64,000 bases of DNA from Streptomyces sp. F001 (GTDB taxonomy: Bacteria > Actinomycetota > Actinomycetes > Streptomycetales > Streptomycetaceae). Both the position numbers and the translations under genes were made by a program. Within the stretch, counting starts at the first letter, position 1. The number at the start of each line of letters is the position of its first letter. The notes beneath the pieces were generated by a model. The model worked only from the letters and a program-made list of their open reading frames with translations, did not search any database and was not told the DNA's origin. Below are positions 8,514 through 14,694 of this stretch, in pieces. The stretch is from the NCBI RefSeq assembly GCF_004187715.1, contig NZ_QZWF01000018.1, forward strand, positions 1 to 64,000, read 5' to 3'.

Positions 8514-9092
8514 TCACGGGCTCGGTGCGGTGAGGTAGCGCTGGAGCGTCGGCGCCAGCCAGGCCACGATCTCCTCGCGGACCAGCGCCACGACCGGCGG
8601 AAGCCGCAGGACGTAGCGGGTGAGCGCCAGCCCGAGCACCTGCGTCGCGCAGAGTGCGGCCCGGGTCGGTACTTGTTCCGGGTCGGGGCAGACATGGCGC
8701 GCGGTCGGCAGCAACTGGTCCCGGAAGATGCCCTGCATCCGCTCGGCCCCGGCCTGGTTGGTCACCCCGACCCGGAGCAGGGCCGTCAGCACCTCGTTCT
8801 CCTCCCACATGTCGAGGAAGTGCGTCACGAGAGCGCGGCCGACGTCGTGGCGGGGGAACGCGCCGAGGTCGGGCATCTGGAGATCGATGGCGACGGCCGC
8901 AGCGAAGAGGCCTTCCTTGTTGCCGTAGTAGCGCATCACCATCGACGGGTCGATGTTCGCGTCCCTGGCGATGGCCCGGATGGTGGCCCGCTCGTATCCG
9001 TCGGCGGCGAAGCGCTCGCGGGCGGCGTCGAGGATGGCGGTGCGGGTTGCGTCGGAGCGGCGGGAGGCGGGCTTGGAGTCGCTGTCGTTCAT
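8514..9092 (-). CDS. TetR/AcrR-family transcriptional regulator
   Basis: A 192-residue protein with the TetR helix-turn-helix at residues 13-60 (TRTAILDAARERFAADGYERATIRAIARDA... MVMRYYGNKEGLFAAAV). The ligand domain has the TetR_C-like pattern found in regulators of flavin enzymes and efflux genes. The start is ATG 9092. The gene diverges from a flavin monooxygenase gene across six copies of a 14-bp near-palindrome, so it most likely represses both genes and responds to a substrate of the oxygenase. The ligand is unknown. Confidence 0.88.
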   Translation of the reverse strand: MNDSDSKPASRRSDATRTAILDAARERFAADGYERATIRAIARDANIDPSMVMRYYGNKEGLFAAAVAIDLQMPDLGAFPRHDVGRALVTHFLDMWEENEVLTALLRVGVTNQAGAERMQGIFRDQLLPTARHVCPDPEQVPTRAALCATQVLGLALTRYVLRLPPVVALVREEIVAWLAPTLQRYLTAPSP

Positions 9093-9093
9093 G

Positions 9094-9205
9094 CCAACAA
9101 GCGTAGGCCAACATTCGTAGGCCAACAAGTGTTGACACTGCTAGGTGTAGCGCCCTACGGTTGCCAACAAGTGTTGACCAACAAACGTTGACCAACGAGC
9201 GTTGG
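9094..9205. promoter_or_regulatory. Six-copy 14-bp TetR operator array with divergent promoter
   Basis: Copies of CCAACNNNYGTWGR begin at 9094, 9108, 9122, 9164, 9178 and 9192: two abutting triplets separated by 28 bp, so all sit in one 14-bp register. The last copy, CCAACGAGCGTTGG, is a perfect palindrome with a two-base centre. A TTGACA -35 (9132-9137) and TACGGT -10 (9156-9161), 18 bp apart, lie in the gap and its edge and read toward the monooxygenase. The array begins two bases upstream of the TetR start codon. Binding by the adjacent TetR protein is inferred. Confidence 0.75.
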
Positions 9206-9221
9206 CATTCCGGAGGTCAAG

Positions 9222-10682
9222 ATGAACGGCAATCTCGGAACCAGCACCCCCCGCTCCGTCATCGTCGTCGGCGCCGGCCCCACCGGCCTGCTCCTGGCCG
9301 GTGATCTCGCCGCCGGCGGCGTTCCCGTCACCCTCCTCGAAAGGCGCCCCCACAAGATCAGCAACCTCTCCCGCGCCTTCGGCGTGCACGCCCGCACCCT
9401 GGAGCAGCTCGATGCCCGCGGCCTCGCCGACCCGCTGATCGACACCGGCGCCACCATCACCGAACTGCGTCTCTTCCGCCGCCTGGCCCTCGACCTGGGC
9501 ACGCTGCCGTCCCGCTTCCCGTTCCTGCTCATCACCCCGCAGTACGAGGTCGAGCGGCTGCTGGAGCGGCGGGCGCGCGAGCTCGGGGTCGAATTCGCCC
9601 ACGAGAGCGAGGTCGTGGGGCTGCGACAGGACGACACCGGCGTCGACCTCGACGTACGCGGTTCGGACGGGACGGTCGTGACCCACCGCGCGGCGTACGT
9701 CGTCGGCGCGGACGGTCACCGCAGCGCCGTACGGGAGGCGATCGGCCTGCCGTTCCCCGGCGTCTCCGTCATCAGGTCTCTGATCCTGGCGGACGTCCGG
9801 CTCGCGCAGCAGCCCGAGGGCGTGCTCACCGTCAACGGCGAGGGCGACGCCTTCGCGATGATCGCCTCCTTCGGCGACGGCTGGTACCGCGTCATGGGCT
9901 GGAACCGTCGCCACGAGGTGTCCGACGACGCCCCGCTCGACCTCGACGAGGTCAAGGAGATCACCCGCCGCGCCCTGGGCACCGACTACGGCATGCACGA
10001 CGCCCGCTGGCTGTCCCGCTTCCACAGCGACGAGCGCCAGGCGCCGAAGTACCGGGTCGGCCGGGTCTTCCTCGCCGGCGACGCCGCGCACATCCACTCC
10101 CCGGCCGGCGGTCAGGGCATGAACACCGGACTGCAGGACGCGGCCAACCTCGGCTGGAAGCTCGTCGCGGCCGTCCAGGGCTGGGCGCCGGAGAGCCTCC
10201 TGGACACGTACGAGGCCGAGCGCCACCCGGTCGGCAAGGCGGTGCTGCGCAGCAGCGGCGGGCTGGTCCGGCTGGCCCGCGCACAGAGTCCCGTACTGCG
10301 CGCCGCACGCACCCTCGTCTCGGCCTTCGTCAACCTGGCCCGCCCCGCCCAGCGCAAGGCCCTGGCCCAGATCTCCGGCCTCGGCTACAAGTACACGGCT
10401 CCCCGCGGCTCCCACAGCCTGACCGGCACCCGCATCCCGGACGTCGCCCTCAAGAGCGGCCGCCTCTACGAGGCCCTCCGCGGCGGCCGCTTCGTCCTCA
10501 TCACCCCCGCCGGGTCCTACGAGGAGTCCGGAGACCGCGCGAACCGCCTGAACGTGGAGAGCTGGGCAGGCGACCGGCGTACGACCGTCCTGGTCCGCCC
10601 CGACGGCTACGTGGCCTGGGCGGCGGACAACGCGGACGCCACGGCCGTGGAGACGGCCCTGACCGCCACACTCGGACGCTGA
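9222..10682 (+). CDS. FAD-dependent aromatic monooxygenase (PheA/TfdB family)
   Basis: A 486-residue flavoprotein with the dinucleotide-binding motif VIVVGAGPTGLLLAGDLAAGG near the N-terminus, the DG motif VVGADGHRSAVREA around residue 165, and the second FAD motif GRVFLAGDAAHIHSPAGGQGMN around residue 285. This is the class A aromatic hydroxylase layout (phenol hydroxylases, polyketide oxygenases); the C-terminal domain is short and thioredoxin-like (TTVLVRPDGYVAWA). GGAGG lies five bases before ATG 9222. Expression is probably induced by a small molecule through the divergent TetR. The natural substrate is unknown. Confidence 0.88.
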   Translation: MNGNLGTSTPRSVIVVGAGPTGLLLAGDLAAGGVPVTLLERRPHKISNLSRAFGVHARTLEQLDARGLADPLIDTGATITELRLFRRLALDLGTLPSRFPFLLITPQYEVERLLERRARELGVEFAHESEVVGLRQDDTGVDLDVRGSDGTVVTHRAAYVVGADGHRSAVREAIGLPFPGVSVIRSLILADVRLAQQPEGVLTVNGEGDAFAMIASFGDGWYRVMGWNRRHEVSDDAPLDLDEVKEITRRALGTDYGMHDARWLSRFHSDERQAPKYRVGRVFLAGDAAHIHSPAGGQGMNTGLQDAANLGWKLVAAVQGWAPESLLDTYEAERHPVGKAVLRSSGGLVRLARAQSPVLRAARTLVSAFVNLARPAQRKALAQISGLGYKYTAPRGSHSLTGTRIPDVALKSGRLYEALRGGRFVLITPAGSYEESGDRANRLNVESWAGDRRTTVLVRPDGYVAWAADNADATAVETALTATLGR

Positions 10683-10700
10683 GCGCTCTGCCACCCACTC

Positions 10701-10752
10701 TCGGCCTGTCGGACCTGTGCGGGACGCGGCCCGCACAGGTCCGACAGGCCGA
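10701..10752. terminator. 23-bp perfect inverted repeat, bidirectional terminator
   Basis: Arms 10701-10723 and 10730-10752 are perfectly complementary around a 6-nt loop. The hairpin lies between the converging monooxygenase and M50-protease genes and isolates the next gene set. Confidence 0.85.
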
Positions 10753-10766
10753 AAACGCCAGGAGCC

Positions 10767-11969
10767 CTAGGGGACGCGGTGCCGGGCGCGGTTGCGCCAC
10801 CATGTGCGCGCCCACAGCACATGGACCCCGCCGAGTGTGACGACGACGGCCACCGCGTCCAGGCGTTCCCACACGGAGTGGCCGGGGCCCAGACCGGCCG
10901 CCACCGCACGGGCGAACAGCGTCACGTCCGCAGGCAGGGTCACCGTCGCCAGGAACGCCAGGCACAACGTGGTGCCGACGACGAGCACCACGCTGTACAC
11001 GCGGACGGCCCGCCGTTCATGGGCGGGCAGCGCACGGCTGGGGTCCTCGCCCTTCGTACGGGTGCGGAACACCCGGCGGGCCGCGTACTTCGCGTACGCC
11101 ACCCCGTCCCCGTACAGATCCCGGCAGCGGGTCAGATCCTGCAGGACGAAGTACAGGTCGGTGCGCATGAAGACCATCAGCTGGAAGGGGAGCGGGAGCA
11201 GGGCCAGTAGGGTGAGGGCGGCGAGGACGCGCTGGGCCGTGCCGTCCACGGCGCCCGCGGCCAGGGCCGCGAGCGCGGCGACGGCCAGGTTGGTGGCGAT
11301 CCCGGCAAGGTAGGCGGTCAGGCGGTGGCGGCGGGGCGCGAGTTCGATCCCGCTGATGTCGGTCTGCATGACCAGGAACTGCAGCCGGGTGCCCAGCCGT
11401 ATCCGTCCGGGGACGCCGGTCGCACGGGCCGTCAGCAGGTGCGCGCACTCGTGCAGCAGGAGCAGCGACCAGCCCGCGGCGGCCCCGAACGCGATGACGG
11501 CACTCCCGTGCGAACTCCACAGCAGCGTGCGGTAGTTCAGGGACACGTCCGGGCGGGCGAGCAGGGTCGTCGCGAAGAGGACGCCGAGCAGGACGGGCAC
11601 AGCGGGGCTGAGCGTCCAGCGGACGTGGCGGGGACGGATCCGGGCGAGGCTGGGCCTCGGCACAGCGGGCGACGCAACCTCCCGGCCGTCCACCTCCGCC
11701 ACGAACCCCAGGTCGACGAGTGCCTCGACGAACTCCCGTACGTCGATGTCGTCGCCCGTCTCGGCCCGCAGCCGCTCGGTGACCTCGTCGGTGGTGAGTC
11801 CCTGCCCGAGCAGGTCGAGGGCGCGCTTGCCGATGCCGGGCAGCGCGACGAACCGGCCGGTGGCCATCCGCCCGACGATCCACTCCTCCCCGTCGGGGCG
11901 GGAGTCGAGCTCGTGCAGGCGTACGCGGCCGGCGGCCCCTGCGGTCACGGCCGCCCCCTGTCCCGCCAC
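10767..11969 (-). CDS. M50-like membrane zinc metalloprotease with N-terminal PqqD/RRE-like region
   Basis: A 400-residue protein. Residues 15-95 resemble a PqqD-type winged helix (RFVALPGIGKRALDLLGQGLT ... VREFVEALVDLGFVAEVDG), the kind of domain that binds leader peptides. Then follow several membrane helices; the zinc motif HECAH (173-177) lies in a helix, as in site-2 and YydH-like peptide proteases. A second group of helices follows (LAVAALAALAAGAVDG, then C-terminal ones). It is encoded eight bases after the ThiF-like gene, so the two form an operon. GTG 11948 is an alternative start with a better-spaced GGGGG. Peptide maturation or export is inferred from family and context. Confidence 0.72.
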   Translation of the reverse strand: MAGQGAAVTAGAAGRVRLHELDSRPDGEEWIVGRMATGRFVALPGIGKRALDLLGQGLTTDEVTERLRAETGDDIDVREFVEALVDLGFVAEVDGREVASPAVPRPSLARIRPRHVRWTLSPAVPVLLGVLFATTLLARPDVSLNYRTLLWSSHGSAVIAFGAAAGWSLLLLHECAHLLTARATGVPGRIRLGTRLQFLVMQTDISGIELAPRRHRLTAYLAGIATNLAVAALAALAAGAVDGTAQRVLAALTLLALLPLPFQLMVFMRTDLYFVLQDLTRCRDLYGDGVAYAKYAARRVFRTRTKGEDPSRALPAHERRAVRVYSVVLVVGTTLCLAFLATVTLPADVTLFARAVAAGLGPGHSVWERLDAVAVVVTLGGVHVLWARTWWRNRARHRVP

Positions 11970-11976
11970 CGCCCCC

Positions 11977-13191
11977 TCACGGTGCCTCGCCGCACGCGGG
12001 GCAGTCCAGTCGCCGCGGAAAACGCTGCACGATCGGGTCGCCCGGCATCATCAGGTTCACGCCGAACCGGAAGCCGGGCTCCAGTGCGGGCACACCACTG
12101 AGCAGGGACAGGGCCGCGTGGGCGAGCAGGGTTCCGGAGAGGCCGGCGGTGACCGCGGTCGCCGGGTTCCACGGCATTCGGGGCGAGGCCACCTCCTCGT
12201 CCTGGCCGGGCGCCAGCCGCAGCTCGCGCCGCTCGGCCTCCCCGGCCCGAAGGCACTCCCAGCAGGCGCCCCGTCCGGGGACGTACACACCGGTCGTCAC
12301 CAGGGGGCCGCGGTAGCCGGCGTCCACCCACGGGAGCCCCGCGGCCAGGCACACACGGTTGGCTGAGCGACGGATCTCGGCGGGACGGTCGGCGGCGAGG
12401 ACGAGGAGGTCGTACGGACGCGACTCCCGTTGGCGCCCTTGGCCGTCTTCAGTGCTCACTCCTCTCCCGAGCAACTCCGCCAGGTCCGCCGACCCGCACA
12501 CCTCCCTCCTCTCCCCGGTGACCTGTACGTCGGAGTTCAGCGCCCGCAATGCCTCCACTGCCGCGTCCACCTTGGGGCGGCCGATGTCCGGTTCACGGAA
12601 CAGGGGCTGGCGGTTGAGGTTGGAGAGCTCCACGACGTCGGGGTCCACGCAGTGCACATGGCCGACGCCGGAGGCAACCAGGCTCTGGGCCGCGTATCCG
12701 CCGGTGCCACCGACGCCCACGAGCAGGACGCGGGCCTCGCGCAGCCGGAGTTGTGCCTCCCACGGGCTCGCCCGCGGCCCGAGATCCATCCAGCGCAGCA
12801 GCGGTACGCCCCGGCTGTAGCGCTCGCGCTCCCGCTCGGGCAGGGGCACGGACGCGCCCGCGTCCTCGACGAACCCGGCGGCGAACAGATCGGCCACAGC
12901 CTGCCGCACGTCCTCGGCCGTCAGCCCGGACTGCTCACCGTTGCCCGCCTCGGGACGCTCGCCGCCGCTCGGTCCGGGATGTACGCCGAGCACCCGGTCC
13001 ACCACCTCGGACAGACCTCGCGTCCCGTCCATCGCCCGGACCAGGGTCCAGACCCAGCCCTGCGGGTCCGCGATCTCCGCGCCTATGCCGTGGACGACGC
13101 TGCCGACGCGGACGTTGCCGTCGACGGTGCGGTACGGCCGGTGCTCGGGCTTGATCCGGGGCCGGCTCAACGCTTCCACCACGACCGTCAC
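11977..13191 (-). CDS. E1/ThiF-like adenylating enzyme with N-terminal leader-binding-like region
   Basis: A 404-residue protein. Residues 155-215 hold the ThiF/MoeB core: nucleotide loop GVGGTGG (159-165), Asp183 and NRQ (193-195). Four Cys (310, 313, 397, 400; CWEC and CPAC) form the expected zinc site. Residues 10-115 (HRPYRTVDGNVRVG ... VRQAVADLFAAGFVED) look like the winged-helix leader-binding segment of azoline/TOMM cyclodehydratase partner proteins. GTG 13191 has an AAGGGA site upstream. Such enzymes adenylate a C-terminal carboxylate or backbone amide of a peptide. The 24-codon peptide gene across the divergent promoter is the obvious candidate substrate, but that is inference. Confidence 0.78.
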   Translation of the reverse strand: MTVVVEALSRPRIKPEHRPYRTVDGNVRVGSVVHGIGAEIADPQGWVWTLVRAMDGTRGLSEVVDRVLGVHPGPSGGERPEAGNGEQSGLTAEDVRQAVADLFAAGFVEDAGASVPLPERERERYSRGVPLLRWMDLGPRASPWEAQLRLREARVLLVGVGGTGGYAAQSLVASGVGHVHCVDPDVVELSNLNRQPLFREPDIGRPKVDAAVEALRALNSDVQVTGERREVCGSADLAELLGRGVSTEDGQGRQRESRPYDLLVLAADRPAEIRRSANRVCLAAGLPWVDAGYRGPLVTTGVYVPGRGACWECLRAGEAERRELRLAPGQDEEVASPRMPWNPATAVTAGLSGTLLAHAALSLLSGVPALEPGFRFGVNLMMPGDPIVQRFPRRLDCPACGEAP

Positions 13192-13230
13192 ACGTGTCCC
13201 TTCGCCTCGACCACTTGTCCGTTTACGTCC

Positions 13231-13290
13231 TTGACACTCTGGACCGTCGAGTCGAGGGTTGACAAGGCCGTGCCCCGAGTGCGGTGTAAC
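13231..13290 (+). promoter_or_regulatory. Divergent promoter region of the peptide gene
   Basis: Two TTGACA hexamers occur 28 bp apart (13231-13236 and 13259-13264), both on the plus strand toward the peptide gene. The second could serve as -35 to a weak TGTAAC (13285-13290), but the 20-bp spacing is long. The mRNA leader carries AAAGGAG (13311-13317). No clear minus-strand promoter is visible. Confidence 0.4.
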
Positions 13291-13322
13291 GCTCAACAAC
13301 CCTGCTGACCAAAGGAGTTGAC

Positions 13323-13397
13323 GTGACTACGAAGATCGTGATCCGTCCGTTGGACAAGAAGGAGACCACCGGGGACAGCAACTCCCAGGGCGCCTGA
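13323..13397 (+). CDS. 24-residue peptide, putative precursor of a modified peptide
   Basis: A short gene with GTG start 13323 and TGA at 13395-13397, preceded by a strong AAAGGAG six bases upstream. The peptide begins with a beta-prone, basic segment (TTKIVIRPLDKKE) and ends in a small polar Ser/Gly-rich tail, TTGDSNSQGA. It ends 13 bases before the M14 carboxypeptidase gene and faces the ThiF-like gene. A leader-like hydrophobic/basic half followed by a Thr/Ser/Gly/Asn tail, next to proteins with leader-binding-like domains, is the layout of a ribosomal peptide natural product. I do not recognise the family, and translation is not proven. Confidence 0.55.
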   Translation: MTTKIVIRPLDKKETTGDSNSQGA

Positions 13398-13410
13398 TCG
13401 GAGAGCCGGC

Positions 13411-14664
13411 GTGCGGACATCGTTGTATCCGGCTGTTGCCGACCTGGAACGGCAGGCCCGCGCGCTGGCCGCCGGGGCGCCCGGGGTGGTGCGCCTGAGT
13501 GCCGTGGGCGAGAGCCGCGCCGGGCGCCCGCTGTGGCTGCTGTCCGCCGGGCACGGGGAGCGGCAGATCCTCACCGTGGCCGGGGCGCACGCCAACGAAC
13601 CGGTGGGCGGGGCCTCGGCGCTCCGTCTCGCGCGGGTGCTCGCACGCCGGCCGGAGGAGCTCGAACGGCTCGGCTGCACCTGGCACTTCCTGCTCACCCT
13701 CGACCCGGACGGGGCGCAGCTCGCGCACGGCTGGATCCCTCAGGAGCCGACGCCGTCCCTGGAGGAGTGCCACCGGCACTTCTACCGGCCCGTGTTCGCC
13801 CGTCAGCCGGAGTCGCTGCCCGCGCACGGCGAGGACCGGCAGCCCCTGCCCGAGTCGGCGGCCCTCGTGCGGCTGCTCGACGAACTGCGTCCCGTGGCTC
13901 AGTTCACCTTGCACGGCATCGAGTTCGGCGGCGCCTTCACCATGCAGACGCGCCAGGTCTCCGGCGCCGCGCGCGCCTTCCGGGAGACGGCGGCGCGGCT
14001 CCGTATCCCCCTCGACGACCACCCCTGCGACGGCCCCGACTGGCACCCGGAGCCGCCGGGAGTCCTGGTGCTGCCGGGTGACCGCACCGGAAGCGAACGT
14101 GACCCGAGCGGCTTCGTCGCCGAGAGCACATGGCTGTACCCGCGGCGGTACGGCACCCTGACCGCCCTCGTCGAGGCGCCCGCCTGGAGCGTCCCCGCCG
14201 TGAGCGACCCGCGCCCGGCCGACGCCCCGGAGCGGGAGCTCGTACGGCTGGGTGAGGTGCTGCTCGGCCGCACCCGCGAGCTCACGGCCGTACTCGACGG
14301 GCGGGACACGGCCGTCCCCGACGACCTGGCGCCCCTGCGTGACGCGGCCCTCGAACTCATCGGCGTGGCGCCCTCGGTCGTCGAGACCTGGGCCACGGAG
14401 GAACTCAGCGGCTCCCGGGGCCACTTCGCGACCCTTGGCATCGCCGCCCGCCGCCTCCCGCTGCGCGCGGCGGCCATGATGCGCCGCTCCCTCGCCCGCA
14501 CGGCCCCCGAGACCGCCGACGCCCTCGGCGACCTGGTGCGCGAGTGGTGCCAGGAGCTCGACAAGTCGTACGACCTCCAGTGGGTGCCCGTGGCCGCGCA
14601 GACCGGACTGCATGTGCGCACCATGGTCGACCTCGCCCGCCGGGTGTGCGAAGGGGGCGGGTGA
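13411..14664 (+). CDS. M14-family zinc carboxypeptidase
   Basis: A 417-residue protein with the M14 zinc ligands His60 and Glu63 (AGAHANEP) and His168 (QFTLHGIEFGG), plus a likely catalytic Glu255 in LTALVEAPAW. There is no signal peptide, so it should act in the cytoplasm. The GTG start is 13 bases after the stop of the 24-codon gene, so the two are cotranscribed. Cytoplasmic M14 enzymes trim or amidate C-termini (for example of peptides or modified amino acids). Here trimming or release of the small peptide is the natural guess. The stop codon lies within the terminator stem. Confidence 0.78.
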   Translation: MRTSLYPAVADLERQARALAAGAPGVVRLSAVGESRAGRPLWLLSAGHGERQILTVAGAHANEPVGGASALRLARVLARRPEELERLGCTWHFLLTLDPDGAQLAHGWIPQEPTPSLEECHRHFYRPVFARQPESLPAHGEDRQPLPESAALVRLLDELRPVAQFTLHGIEFGGAFTMQTRQVSGAARAFRETAARLRIPLDDHPCDGPDWHPEPPGVLVLPGDRTGSERDPSGFVAESTWLYPRRYGTLTALVEAPAWSVPAVSDPRPADAPERELVRLGEVLLGRTRELTAVLDGRDTAVPDDLAPLRDAALELIGVAPSVVETWATEELSGSRGHFATLGIAARRLPLRAAAMMRRSLARTAPETADALGDLVREWCQELDKSYDLQWVPVAAQTGLHVRTMVDLARRVCEGGG

Positions 14665-14685
14665 CCGGCCCGGTCACCCGCCCCC
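14653..14685. terminator. 16-bp perfect inverted repeat containing the M14 stop codon
   Basis: Arms 14653-14668 and 14670-14685 are perfectly complementary around a single central base, so the physical loop must open a few pairs. The M14 stop codon (14662-14664) is inside the left arm, and the pepN stop is ten bases beyond the right arm; it can end both transcripts. Confidence 0.8.
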
Positions 14686-14694
14686 TCGCACCGG

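Noticed and set aside
9094..9205. CRISPR-like array
   Set aside because: The repeats are 14 bp, abut without spacers, and are near-palindromic in a divergent promoter: operators, not CRISPR.
11977..13397. Microcin C7-type pathway (MccB adenylating a heptapeptide)
   Set aside because: The ThiF-like enzyme fits superficially, but the peptide has 24 residues and does not end in Asn, and no MccC/MccD/MccE-like genes are present.
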